This document shows positions 16,671 through 24,914 of a stretch of DNA of 64,000 nucleotides, piece after piece (the first letter of the stretch is position 1; each line of letters opens with the position of its first letter). The position numbers and the translations under genes are program-made. A model generated the notes under the pieces. It had not been told where the DNA came from and did no database searches. It saw only the letters and a list, made by a program, of their open reading frames with translations. This DNA comes from Gammaproteobacteria bacterium (lineage in GTDB: Bacteria; Pseudomonadota; Gammaproteobacteria; Steroidobacterales; GCA-2729495), in NCBI GenBank assembly GCA_024277915.1, contig JAJRUG010000028.1, positions 1 through 64,000 on the forward strand, written 5' to 3'.

Positions 16671-16778
16671 TCCCCTCAATATCGCTTAATATCGTTGCAG
16701 CTTTCCTGAATAACTGCGATCGTAACGGGATTACCTGACTTGAATGTTACCAGGCATGCTTGCCAGAACACGATTGTG

Positions 16779-17165
16779 ATGAATACCACTAACCCTGATA
16801 AAGGTTTCGCCAGACAGATAGAGCAGCTGGGCATTGGCCAGGTGCGCCGCCATATCTTGCTGTGCTGTGATCAGAGCAAACCGAAATGTTCGAGCAGGGA
16901 AGACAGCCTTGAATCGTGGCAATACCTGAAAACACGCCTGAAAGAGCTGAAGCTGACCGGTGCCGGGGGAGTTTACCGAACCAAGGCGAACTGCCTTCAG
17001 GTCTGTATGGATGGCCCGATCGCTGTCGTTTACCCCGAAGGGGTCTGGTATCGGTCTTGCACACCGGAGATCCTTGAACGTGTGATTCAGGAACACCTGA
17101 TCGGCGGGATACCCGTCAGCGAATTTATCATCACAGTACACCCGTTACCAAAAGAAAACGGATAA
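16779..17165 (+). CDS. Thioredoxin-like 2Fe-2S ferredoxin (COG3411 type)
   Basis: A 128-residue protein with the thioredoxin-like ferredoxin pattern also seen in the NuoE C-terminus. The first cluster ligands are in [11 protein letters not shown] and the second pair in [22 protein letters not shown]. The C-terminal [10 protein letters not shown] is typical of short stand-alone members. ATG 16779 was preferred to TTG 16740 because the fold starts shortly after it. It is a single gene with no partner enzyme nearby, so its redox role cannot be assigned. Confidence 0.85.
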   Translation: MNTTNPDKGFARQIEQLGIGQVRRHILLCCDQSKPKCSSREDSLESWQYLKTRLKELKLTGAGGVYRTKANCLQVCMDGPIAVVYPEGVWYRSCTPEILERVIQEHLIGGIPVSEFIITVHPLPKENG

Positions 17166-17286
17166 CCCGCGCGACTGAATAGTATCGCGAAGTGTACAGG
17201 TCATTTTCTGTAAAAAATTATCGCAAACTCAACTGGTCTGATTCGAATACCTGGTAGATGCTGGTTGCTTTTACCGGAGCAAAGCG

Positions 17287-17505
17287 ATGCAACGAAGAAC
17301 ACTTTTCTGGCTCAGCTTCCTGTGGGTGCCGACAGCCATTGCCTCCCGCGACAAGCGCTCAGACAAAAAGAAAAAATGCGATGCAATCAACCGACGCCTT
17401 AAAAAAATAGAATCCAGAATGCGGGCTGGTTACTCTGCGAAACAGGGGCGGAGATTAAAAGAAAACCGGCGAGAGCTGGTGCTACGACGTTTCAGGGAGT
17501 GTTGA
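17287..17505 (+). CDS. Small basic secreted protein
   Basis: A 72-residue protein with a short signal peptide (RRTLFWLSFLWVPTAIAS) and a mature part very rich in Lys and Arg (DKRSDKKKKCDAINRRLKKI). It has two Cys residues and a pattern CxxIxxRLxxIxxRMRxGYSxxQG. Similar small proteins with the GYSxxQG motif occur in other Gammaproteobacteria; none has an assigned function that I know of. GGAGC seven bases before the ATG supports the start. A role in binding acidic envelope polymers or nucleic acid is only a guess. Confidence 0.7.
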   Translation: MQRRTLFWLSFLWVPTAIASRDKRSDKKKKCDAINRRLKKIESRMRAGYSAKQGRRLKENRRELVLRRFREC

Positions 17506-18087
17506 GAGGGCTGGTGAGGTATTTGGTAAGGGGTCTGGCGCCCCGTACAACCCGATCCGAATGTTAAAACCCTGACACGGGACATCGGCTGGACTGCTTG
17601 ATCGAGACGCCAGACACAAACTGGTTTGGTGGCCACCCTCCCGACAACTTTATACAGGACCAGGCAATCGGTTCTGATCAGCTGTCGAAAATAGCCTGCT
17701 GATGGTGAACTTGTCACCTATGCGACCGCCATTGAATTCTGGTCTTTCTATTGGCGAATCGGATCTTCTTCGGCGGAGCGCATTATATCTTTATCCGCAG
17801 GCAGCGCACTGCCGATTGAACATTAGGCCTGCTGTTTTTATATTATGTCAAATATTATATGCGAATCTCATTGAAAATATTGGAGTTTTTCCACAAACTT
17901 TTGTTCTGCACTCAGCCGATGGAACCCGATTGCGCGATTTTATGCGCTGGCGGTCACCACCAATTTTTGTAGCGCAAAGACAGAGTATCCAAATCTATTC
18001 AATAAAAACAATAGTTTACCCGTGGGAACGGCTTCTGGCCGTGAATTCCGGAGACTATCACCGCCGGAAACTACCCTGCGAGCCAAA
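17506..18087. other. 582-bp gap without a supportable gene
   Basis: Open frames here (for example plus 17702-18091 and minus 17430-17717) have no ribosome sites or recognisable domains. The part from about 17820 to 18030 is clearly more AT-rich than its surroundings. It lies downstream of arsM on the minus strand and of the small secreted protein on the plus strand. It may be a decayed region. Confidence 0.5.
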
Positions 18088-19131
18088 CTAGCAGCAAGAT
18101 CCCCGGGACTCCCCACTACCTGATCCAAAAGTCAGCTTCTCCCGGCTCACATCGAACGGCCCGAGGTGTTCGCATTTTGCATCATCGAACCGAAAATGTT
18201 CGCCCAGCCGGCTATCACGAATCATTCTGAAAGTGTTACCACACACTGCCACCGGCACTCCCGCCGGGAAAGTCTGAAACCTGTCCAGAACCAGCTGCTC
18301 CACATGGTGAGGAATACTCCCGAGGTATTGCACTGTCTGGCCATAATCCTCACGAGTGGCTTCCATCCCGTCCAGTTTGAACAAACGCAACGTAGCGGAA
18401 CAAAACTGAATGTCACCGAGTCGTTCCCGGAGCTGCAGATCATCTACGGACAATGGCCGGTCTGTGACAATCAGCGGATTGTTAAACCCCGCGTTGTTCG
18501 CCAGACGCAGGAAATCATTCCAGTAAAGAGCGCCCGACAGACATTCACCGTACAGAACAGGATCTTTTTTGAGTGGCGCGGGCACCCTCCGGTCAGCATA
18601 GATATCAGCAAAATACAGCTCGCCACCAGGCTTCAGCAATCTCCAGGCCTGATCGAGTACTGCCTGTTTGTCCTCGGCCAGATTAATCACACAGTTGGAA
18701 ACGATGATATCGAAGCTATCCGGCTCAAGGCCGGTCGCTTCAAGTCGCTCAATGTCTCCCTCCAGGAACTCGACATTAGATTGTCCGTACCCGAATTGAT
18801 CGGCGTGATATTTCGTATGGCTGCGAGCAACCGCAAGTTGCTCAGGGGTCATATCCACACCCACAACACGTCCGGTTTCTCCGACCAGCCGCGATAACGC
18901 ATAGCAATCGCGGCCGGCGCCACAACCAAGATCCAGAACATGCATCCCGTCCAGCGCTTCCGGCAGCACCAGCCCACACCCGTAATACCTTGCAAGTACC
19001 TCATCGTGCAGTTCCGACAATACTGCTTTAAGGTAAGCGGGTGCTGACATATCAGTACAGCAGGCACTGGTCTTGAGGTCATCCGAGGACTGCAGCACCT
19101 CGCCGTAGTATTGTTGTACATCTGCACGCAT
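18088..19131 (-). CDS. arsM: Arsenite S-adenosylmethionine methyltransferase
   Basis: ArsM methylates trivalent arsenic in the cytoplasm. The SAM-binding motif LDLGCGAGRDCYALS is followed by GVDMTPEQLAVAR. Cys residues match the family's arsenic ligands: a Cys pair in LKTSACCTD near residue 24, one in IVSNCVINL and one in YGECLSGALYW. The protein also ends GSCC, a feature of several bacterial ArsM proteins. At 347 residues it has the usual length. It is divergent from three arsenosugar-type genes with only 48 bp between starts. No ArsR gene or clear ArsR site is seen. Confidence 0.88.
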   Translation of the reverse strand: MRADVQQYYGEVLQSSDDLKTSACCTDMSAPAYLKAVLSELHDEVLARYYGCGLVLPEALDGMHVLDLGCGAGRDCYALSRLVGETGRVVGVDMTPEQLAVARSHTKYHADQFGYGQSNVEFLEGDIERLEATGLEPDSFDIIVSNCVINLAEDKQAVLDQAWRLLKPGGELYFADIYADRRVPAPLKKDPVLYGECLSGALYWNDFLRLANNAGFNNPLIVTDRPLSVDDLQLRERLGDIQFCSATLRLFKLDGMEATREDYGQTVQYLGSIPHHVEQLVLDRFQTFPAGVPVAVCGNTFRMIRDSRLGEHFRFDDAKCEHLGPFDVSREKLTFGSGSGESRGSCC

Positions 19132-19179
19132 TCATTAATCCCCACGCTGTCGGAAGCTGAAAGTACTCTTATCGTTATT

Positions 19180-19848
19180 ATGAGCCAAACCACTGCTGAC
19201 AGTTCAACATTAGTCGTATTCTGCCGGCGACCGGCACCGGGAATCAGCAAACAGAGAATTGCTGCAGAACTTGGGTCTGCCACGGCGGAGACACTGGCAA
19301 ACTATTTACTGGCAACCGTTCTGGAGGATGCGGAAGCATGGCCGGGGCCGGTAATTCTGGCACCGGCCCGCGACGAAGATCTGGCCTGGGCCTCTGGATT
19401 GCTCGACCGGCACTACCGGGTTGTTGCGCAGCCGGAAGGTAATCTTGGCGAACGTCTCAATAGTGTCGACAGAGAGATCCGTCGCGAAACCGATACGGCA
19501 TTGCTTTACGTTGGCAGCGATGCGCCGGTGCTGAATCAACCCTATTTTTCACAGGCACGAAAACTTTTACAGGATGCAGACGTGGTACTTGGCCCCGCTG
19601 AAGACGGCGGCGTCACACTGATGGGTAGCAATATTGCATGGCCTGAATTGAGTCAGCTACCGTGGAGCACAGCCAATCTGGCCGTCGAATTGGAACGATT
19701 GTGCCTTGAACAAGGTCTTAGTGTCATTCAATTGCCGCGAATGTATGACGTCGACCTTGCTTGTGATTTACCCCGGCTTCATGCTGATCTTGAAGCCGAC
19801 CTGCGGCCGGCACGGCAAAAACTTCACGAGTGGTTAGGCAGCAGATGA
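19180..19848 (+). CDS. DUF2064 / TIGR04282-type nucleotide-sugar transferase-like protein
   Basis: A 222-residue GT-A-like protein of the DUF2064 family (TIGR04282), commonly found next to ArsM and ArsS in arsenosugar clusters. Family motifs include VFCRRPAPGISKQRIA at the N-terminus, GNLGERLN, VGSDAPVL and VVLGPAEDGGVTLMG. The predicted role is transfer or activation of a sugar phosphate in organoarsenical synthesis. ATG 19180 starts the fold; the open frame extends to 19111 over the arsM promoter. It is the first gene of a three-gene operon. Confidence 0.85.
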   Translation: MSQTTADSSTLVVFCRRPAPGISKQRIAAELGSATAETLANYLLATVLEDAEAWPGPVILAPARDEDLAWASGLLDRHYRVVAQPEGNLGERLNSVDREIRRETDTALLYVGSDAPVLNQPYFSQARKLLQDADVVLGPAEDGGVTLMGSNIAWPELSQLPWSTANLAVELERLCLEQGLSVIQLPRMYDVDLACDLPRLHADLEADLRPARQKLHEWLGSR

Positions 19849-19858
19849 CTGGTATTGT

Positions 19859-20578
19859 ATGACTGATACGCACAATCTCACAGTGACAGCGATTATCCCG
19901 GTGCTTGGAGATGCAGAGCCACTGGCACGCTTGCTGAAGATATTCGAGGGTGCGATCGACGCGCCTGAGGAAATAATCGTAGTAGACGGATCGCAAAACG
20001 GTGAATGCCAGTCTGTATGCGAGCGATACGGGTGTCACTATCTGTCAACCCGGCTGGGCCGGGGCTTTCAGCAAAATGCCGGCGCTGCAAAAGCTACCGG
20101 GAAAGTGTTGTGGTTTGTGCATGCAGATGCGACGCCCGCAGGAAATGCCGCCGTGCTGATTCGTCAGGCCATTGCTTCGGGCAGTATAGGCGGGTATTTT
20201 CGTTTTCACTTTGCCGGGCCGACAAATTTCATGAAAGAGCTACTGGAAAAACTGATCAACTTCAGAACACAATACGGCACACCCTATGGAGATCAGGGAA
20301 TATTCGCAACACAGCTTGCGTACACGAATATTGGCGGGTTTCCCGACCTGCCAATATTTGAAGAGGTGCCACTGGTCAGGCGACTGCGATGCATCGGCAG
20401 GTTTACCGAACTTCCTGCACCCATCGGTGTTTCACAACGCCGTTGGCAACGGGATGGCTGGGTACGACGTACCCTGAAAAACCGCTGGCTGGCCTGCTGC
20501 TACTTGCTGGGAGTGTCTCCGGATACACTGGCTCAGCGTTATCAACCAATGAGCCCTGTTCAGAGACCACCTGAATGA
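19859..20578 (+). CDS. TIGR04283-type family 2 glycosyltransferase
   Basis: This 239-residue GT2 glycosyltransferase is of the arsenosugar-associated TIGR04283 type. The nucleotide-binding start TAIIPVLGDAEPL leads to EEIIVVDGSQ. A DxD-like site occurs in WFVHADATP, and the C-terminal region has YGDQGIFATQ and FPDLPIFEEVPLVRRLR. It lies 10 bp after the DUF2064 gene and overlaps the next gene by four bases (ATGA), so the three are co-translated. Confidence 0.87.
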   Translation: MTDTHNLTVTAIIPVLGDAEPLARLLKIFEGAIDAPEEIIVVDGSQNGECQSVCERYGCHYLSTRLGRGFQQNAGAAKATGKVLWFVHADATPAGNAAVLIRQAIASGSIGGYFRFHFAGPTNFMKELLEKLINFRTQYGTPYGDQGIFATQLAYTNIGGFPDLPIFEEVPLVRRLRCIGRFTELPAPIGVSQRRWQRDGWVRRTLKNRWLACCYLLGVSPDTLAQRYQPMSPVQRPPE

Positions 20579-21480
20579 AAGACAATCACCGCCGGCTGAT
20601 AACTGCCAACGGCCTGCCACGCGGTTATATTCAACCGTACGCGCTGGAAGAACTGTCGTTCCACACGGGAACAGCCTGTAATTTATCCTGCCCCTTTTGT
20701 CTGGAAGGGTCGCGCCCCGGAGATGATCGCCTGGACCGTGTCAAACTGGATGACTTGCGACCTTTTCTCGATGAGGCCGTAGAACTGGGGGTCAAACAAT
20801 TTTCTTTTACCGGCGGCGAACCGTTTATTGTTCGGGATTTTGTCAATATCCTGAAGTACGCATCAAATCGTTTGCCCTGCCTGGTACTGACCAACGGTAC
20901 CGACGTGGTATTGAAGCGCTTGCATCATATTGCCCGACTGAAAAACCCTCGTAACCCGATTTCATTTCGCATCAGCATCGATTTTCCTGACCAGAAAAAA
21001 CACGATGCAGGGCGGGGAAAAGGAAATTATCAAAAAGCGTTGCTGGGCATGAAAAGCCTGCATGACATGGGGTTTCATGTTTCGCTGGCTCGCCAAATGG
21101 AACCCGATGAAGACAGCAATGCTACGGACAACTCTTTTCGTGAAATCATGGTTGCTGCAGGTATTCCCCGCGATACGCGGATCGTCGCCTTCCCGGATTT
21201 CGGAACACCTGGCACAAACACCAAAGTCCCTGACATCAGCGAAGACTGCATGACCCGCTATCATGACAATGCCTCTCGCCAGCAGTTCATGTGCGCATTC
21301 AGCAAAATGGTGATCAAACAAAACGGCCAGATGCGTGTCTACGCCTGCACCCTGGTAGACGACAACCCCGACTACGATCTCGGCAACTCACTAACAGCCG
21401 CCCTGTCCTCACGCATCATGCTCCATCACCACCGCTGCTACAGCTGTTTCTCACTAGGCTCATCCTGCAGCGAACGTTAA
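20575..21480 (+). CDS. Radical SAM protein in the arsenosugar position (not ArsS-like)
   Basis: The 301-residue protein has the radical SAM cluster motif CNLSCPFC and a SAM-binding TGGEPFI. The C-terminus holds extra Cys residues (YACTLVDD, then CYSCFSLGSSC), like an auxiliary Fe-S or SPASM-like region. Its place, four bases overlapped with the TIGR04283 gene and near arsM, is where ArsS normally sits. However, the ArsS motif CNxxCxHCHVDAGP and the DUF3641 tail are absent. It may be a different enzyme delivering a 5'-deoxyadenosyl or other group to methylated arsenic, or an unrelated tailoring enzyme. The TAA stop is followed without any gap by a GGGGTCGGACCTC repeat. Confidence 0.75.
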   Translation: MKDNHRRLITANGLPRGYIQPYALEELSFHTGTACNLSCPFCLEGSRPGDDRLDRVKLDDLRPFLDEAVELGVKQFSFTGGEPFIVRDFVNILKYASNRLPCLVLTNGTDVVLKRLHHIARLKNPRNPISFRISIDFPDQKKHDAGRGKGNYQKALLGMKSLHDMGFHVSLARQMEPDEDSNATDNSFREIMVAAGIPRDTRIVAFPDFGTPGTNTKVPDISEDCMTRYHDNASRQQFMCAFSKMVIKQNGQMRVYACTLVDDNPDYDLGNSLTAALSSRIMLHHHRCYSCFSLGSSCSER

Positions 21481-21840
21481 GGGGTCGGACCTCGATAACT
21501 CGTTGAAAACAACAGAAAATCTCGCAAAGGAGCATTTTGGGATGATCGATACTATGCTACCGCGGTTGAGACTGGGCGCCGGGGCTACCGAGCGTGAAAG
21601 CCGATGGTCTGAAAGTGTTGCAGTTGGCGGCAGGAAATTTGTCGAGGGCTTCAAGACTGATTTAGCCTCAGAAGCTAACCGGCGACAGATAGTAGAAATC
21701 GCCGGAACCCATTTTCTCCGGGAGGAGCCAAAAGCTTACAAGGCTCATTTCGATACCAAAAACCTATGTTTAAGCTCGAAAAAGACGAAATAAATATGAA
21801 TATTTTCTTTTATATCATGGAGTTAATGAGGTCCGACCCC
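21481..21840 (+). mobile_element. 360-bp RAYT/REP element remnant
   Basis: The segment starts with GGGGTCGGACCTCGATAACT and ends with the inverse of GGGGTCGGACCTCATTAACT, giving 13-bp perfect terminal inverted repeats that extend imperfectly. Inside lies an open frame for the C-terminal part of a REP-associated tyrosine transposase. The catalytic N-terminal domain is missing, so the element cannot move itself. It sits between the stops of the radical SAM gene and the AgmX-like gene. Confidence 0.7.
21503..21793 (+). pseudogene. C-terminal fragment of a REP-associated tyrosine transposase
   Basis: The 96-codon frame encodes SVAVGGRKFVEGFKTDL, then NRRQIVEIAGTHFLREEPKA, which matches the end of Y1/RAYT transposases (pattern AVGSxxFVExIK and an LRE motif near the C-terminus). 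The Y1 catalytic domain with its HUH motif and Tyr is absent. The frame is bounded by inverted GGGGTCGGACCTC repeats, as expected for a transposase flanked by its own REP ends. Confidence 0.65.
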
Positions 21841-21849
21841 ACCATCCCA

Positions 21850-22791
21850 TCAAGCTGGGAAGAAGTCGATGGGCTTGGTAGTGGTGACGGGGAGTACGTC
21901 TTTTTCGAGGAAGCGGAAGAGTTTGACGCGCTGAACGAGTTTGCGTTCGAGTTCGGGGTCGGCGAGTTCGCTGGAGATGATTTCGCATGCGGAGACGGCG
22001 CCGGAAGGCTCGATAGTGAGGCGTAGCACGACCTTGCCCTGCAGTCCTGGATCTTTTCGCAGAGCGCGGTTATATAAGGCGTAGATGGCGCCCTTGTTTT
22101 TGTCAAAGACCATCTCGACTTCTTCACGGCTGCGAGCCGGACGATCACTTTCACCGGAGCGCTGGGGTGCATTACCTGCGAGACTGGCTACATTGCTGCT
22201 GACCTGGGTTGTATCCCGGCCAACCAGGCCACTGCCACCTGTATTCCGGCTCATGCCGGCGGTGTTAATACCGCCGCTGGCTTTGCCTGCGCTGGAAGTG
22301 ATCAGGGATCGCTCGGTTCGGGCGCCTTCGCCCGTTGCCCCGGCCAGATCACGGCTGTTGCTGACACTGGCGAGCACCTGATTATCACGCAAATCTGCCA
22401 GATCATCCGCAAAGGGAAGCAAACCTGCCATGGCCGCTTTCTCACGTGCCTTTTCAGTACGATCAATCTTCGGCACCACCGGCTCAACAACCGGATCAGG
22501 CTTGACTACCTTTTGCTCTTCAATTTTTGGTTCGGGTTTAAGCTCTTCCTGACGCGGTTGCACCACCGGCTCCGGCGGAGGCGGTGGCTTGTGTTCCAGC
22601 AATAATCTGGCAAACCGCTGCGGAACCTCTACAACGGCATTCGGATCAGGCTCGGGAACAGGTAAAAAAGTTATCAATAAAGAAAGCACCACCGTGGCGA
22701 TGAGCACCTTTTTCAGGGTACGTTGAAATGCCTGCCGCTGCGGTAACTCAAGCTCCCACGGGAGCGCATACACTCTATAATAAGTATCCAT
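21850..22791 (-). CDS. AgmX/GltJ-type TonB-like energy transducer
   Basis: A 313-residue inner-membrane anchored protein. One membrane segment (VLIATVVLSLLITFLPV) is followed by a Pro-Glu-Lys-rich periplasmic stretch (HKPPPPPEPVVQPRQEELKP). A Gly/Ser-rich linker comes next, and the AgmX/PglI C-terminal domain (VFDKNKGAIYALYNRALRKD, then GKVVLRLTIEPSGAVSACEI) ends the protein. Such proteins carry proton-motive-force work from ExbBD/TolQR-type stators to the outer membrane; AgmX is GltJ of Myxococcus gliding. ATG 22791 was chosen over TTG 22797. It is the last gene of the operon, 7 bp behind exbD. Confidence 0.85.
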   Translation of the reverse strand: MDTYYRVYALPWELELPQRQAFQRTLKKVLIATVVLSLLITFLPVPEPDPNAVVEVPQRFARLLLEHKPPPPPEPVVQPRQEELKPEPKIEEQKVVKPDPVVEPVVPKIDRTEKAREKAAMAGLLPFADDLADLRDNQVLASVSNSRDLAGATGEGARTERSLITSSAGKASGGINTAGMSRNTGGSGLVGRDTTQVSSNVASLAGNAPQRSGESDRPARSREEVEMVFDKNKGAIYALYNRALRKDPGLQGKVVLRLTIEPSGAVSACEIISSELADPELERKLVQRVKLFRFLEKDVLPVTTTKPIDFFPA

Positions 22792-22798
22792 ACTCAAA

Positions 22799-23350
22799 TC
22801 ACCCCTGCTCCGCCGCCATTACCGACGGCGCCGTCGCTGCCTGGCCGGGCTCAGCTTCTGGAATTTGCATGACTGCCAGAGAAATTTGTCCGTAGTCTGC
22901 CGCCGTGCAACTTGCCATGACGCGTTTTAGCAATTTGTAAGGCAACTCCCGATCACCCATGATGGTGACTTCCCGGTTGGCAACCCCGACAGTTGCTTGT
23001 TTGATCATCACCCGGTCAGACTGCCGCTGGAGTGCTTCTTTAAGGGCAGGAATAACAATCTCACGCTGGTTCATCACTTGATCCACAGTTGCGACCAACT
23101 TGCCTTGCACAAGAATTTGCTCACCGGTGACCATGATGATTACATTTTCCCGGGCTCTTTCTTCAGCAATGGATTCCGGCAGCTGAATTTCCTTGGCGTT
23201 CGGTAATACCTCCACATCACTGGAGTTCACCAACAGAAAAAACACCAGAATCGTGAATATATCCATCAATGAAACAAGGTTGAGCGACACTGTACGCTTG
23301 CCTTTTTCATTGCGCCTCTGCATCCGGAGCGCCCGTTGGGACATTTTCAT
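22799..23350 (-). CDS. ExbD/TolR-type stator subunit (second copy)
   Basis: This 183-residue biopolymer transport protein has a single membrane helix with the proton-channel Asp in VSLMDIFTILVFFLLV and a periplasmic ExbD domain. It is longer than usual for ExbD. A conserved pore Asp is present (LMDIF). Paired with the preceding ExbD copy and one ExbB, it mirrors AglQ/AglS of the Myxococcus motor. It starts 3 bp after the first ExbD gene ends. Confidence 0.88.
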   Translation of the reverse strand: MKMSQRALRMQRRNEKGKRTVSLNLVSLMDIFTILVFFLLVNSSDVEVLPNAKEIQLPESIAEERARENVIIMVTGEQILVQGKLVATVDQVMNQREIVIPALKEALQRQSDRVMIKQATVGVANREVTIMGDRELPYKLLKRVMASCTAADYGQISLAVMQIPEAEPGQAATAPSVMAAEQG

Positions 23351-23353
23351 TAT

Positions 23354-23857
23354 TTAGCTTCCTTTCGAACGCACTGGAGCGTCACCAATGGAAATCTCGG
23401 GGAACAGTTCAGCCTGAAACACCTGTCCATTATTCTGTGCCTTGAAAACACGCACCGTATCCATCACTTGCACCAGTACGTCATAGGAAATATCTGATTC
23501 AAGCAACAGCGTTGCGTCAATTTTGTCAGGATATTTAGCCTTGACCCGCTTGAGGTACTCGCTCAGCCCCGCCAGGTCATGGCCGGATTCGGTTCGTTGC
23601 AGCGCAGTCAGCAATCCGGTGTTCCGTTCACCCACTTCAATGCTGTCTTCACGCACGATAACTTCCAGCTGTATCACATCAGGCATATCATCGATCTGCT
23701 CCCCGGAGGAAGGAAGCGTCAGTTCGAGTATTGCCACTTGTGAAAAAACTGCCGTCATCAACAGAAATGGAACCAGAATAACCATCAGGTTCATAAAGGC
23801 CGTGATGTTGAGTTCAACCGCCTCGGTATGGCGCTTTTTGTGCCAGCGCTGCCTCAT
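23354..23857 (-). CDS. ExbD/TolR-like subunit lacking the channel Asp
   Basis: A 167-residue ExbD-like protein with one membrane helix (TAFMNLMVILVPFLLMTAVF) and a periplasmic domain. Where canonical ExbD has an Asp in the pore helix, this copy reads TAFMNLMVIL, with Asn. It may be a structural rather than proton-conducting subunit, combined with the second ExbD that keeps the Asp. Its ATG overlaps the exbB stop by four bases. Confidence 0.85.
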   Translation of the reverse strand: MRQRWHKKRHTEAVELNITAFMNLMVILVPFLLMTAVFSQVAILELTLPSSGEQIDDMPDVIQLEVIVREDSIEVGERNTGLLTALQRTESGHDLAGLSEYLKRVKAKYPDKIDATLLLESDISYDVLVQVMDTVRVFKAQNNGQVFQAELFPEISIGDAPVRSKGS

Positions 23858-24510
23858 GCGGCTTGCGCCTTCTGGGCACTGCGCCGGTCATCGACCGCAT
23901 TCAGAAACTTGACTGCAACCATTTCAAGACTATCAACGATTTCAGTCGTTTTGCTCTGCAGAACGGTATGAATCAACAATAGCGGAATCGCTGCCATCAA
24001 CCCGAAAGCGGTAGTATTCATCGCCACCGAAATACTGGCAGACAACATATCCGCTTTTTCTGCCGGGTTGGCAGCCGACACCGCTGTAAATGCACGAATC
24101 AAACCGATAATTGTGCCCAGCAAACCAAGTAAAGTAGCGATGTTGGCAAAAGTAGCGAGATAGTGAGTACGTTTTTCAAGACGCGGCATCACCTCCATCA
24201 AGCTCTCTTCCATCGCCTTCTCGATGTCATCACGACGGCTGGCTGCCTTGATGCGATACAAGCCATAGGTAAGAATTGTCCCGATCGCTGCCTTCGACTT
24301 TGATGTCACTGACACGGCTTCGTTAAACTTTCCTGCTGTGATATAAGGCGTGACCTTTTTCCACAACATCCTGTTGCTTATGCTGGTTTTGCTCAGAAAG
24401 ATATAGCGCTCTATCGCTATCGCTGCACCGATGGCAAACACCACCATGATCGGGTACATGAATACGCCCCCGTCCTGAAAAAATCCGACTATTGCTGAGT
24501 AAGTTTCCAT
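23854..24510 (-). CDS. ExbB/TolQ/MotA-type proton channel subunit
   Basis: A 218-residue inner-membrane protein with the three-helix ExbB fold. The first helix is MYPIMVVFAIGAAIAIERYI. The long cytoplasmic loop carries EKAMEESLMEVMPRLEKR, and the last two helices are IATLLGLLGTIIGLIRAF and MNTTAFGLMAAIPLLLIHT. It forms the proton-motive-force stator with the two ExbD-like proteins. GGAGAGG precedes its ATG. In Myxococcus the equivalent is AglR. Confidence 0.9.
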   Translation of the reverse strand: METYSAIVGFFQDGGVFMYPIMVVFAIGAAIAIERYIFLSKTSISNRMLWKKVTPYITAGKFNEAVSVTSKSKAAIGTILTYGLYRIKAASRRDDIEKAMEESLMEVMPRLEKRTHYLATFANIATLLGLLGTIIGLIRAFTAVSAANPAEKADMLSASISVAMNTTAFGLMAAIPLLLIHTVLQSKTTEIVDSLEMVAVKFLNAVDDRRSAQKAQAA

Positions 24511-24530
24511 TTGATCCTCTCCTCCGTTGA

Positions 24531-24914
24531 CTAAGATCCGGCACCATCCGAGGGGATGATTTCCGGATTTTCATTCCTGTTTCCCTTTCCAGGGCCATAC
24601 AATTGATTGAAATACCTGATTTGTCGTCGAAACACATCACGGTCCAGAGGTGCGAGCACCTCATCTATCAGACTATTGACCGGCCGGCCCTGTAATTCAC
24701 CTGATCCGGACTCCTTCCAGGGAACGATATACATCACCTTGGGCAGTTCCTGGTTTCCGCGTATCGATGTACTGTCCAGATCAAGTTGATCGGCAACAGC
24801 GAGTTGTTCAACAGCCTTTGAGCTATCTGCCTGAACTTCGTCTGCATAAGATATCGGCGACCAGAACAGCATCGCCATGACAAATAATCCGGCCATTAGC
24901 AGTACTGTTTTCAT
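24531..24914 (-). CDS. Small exported protein of the TPR-ExbBD operon
   Basis: This 127-residue protein has a signal peptide (VLLMAGLFVMAMLFWSPISYA) and a periplasmic part with no recognised domain (KVMYIVPWKESGSGELQGRP is the most distinctive stretch). ATG 24914 overlaps the preceding TPR gene's stop by one base (TAATG), indicating coupled translation. By position it is probably a periplasmic component of the ExbBD machine. Confidence 0.75.
   Translation of the reverse strand: MKTVLLMAGLFVMAMLFWSPISYADEVQADSSKAVEQLAVADQLDLDSTSIRGNQELPKVMYIVPWKESGSGELQGRPVNSLIDEVLAPLDRDVFRRQIRYFNQLYGPGKGNRNENPEIIPSDGAGS

Noticed and set aside
17702-18091. Plus-strand 129-codon open frame downstream of the small secreted protein gene
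   Set aside because: No ribosome site, no domain, and the composition changes abruptly within it; more likely a chance frame in an AT-rich gap.
20575-21480. Calling the radical SAM gene arsS
   Set aside because: Neighbourhood fits, but the Cys motif, the downstream signature and the DUF3641 tail of ArsS are missing, so the name was not used.
21850-24510. Tol-Pal system
   Set aside because: ExbB and two ExbD-like proteins are present, but TolB, Pal and YbgF are absent and the TonB-like protein has an AgmX C-terminal domain rather than TolA.
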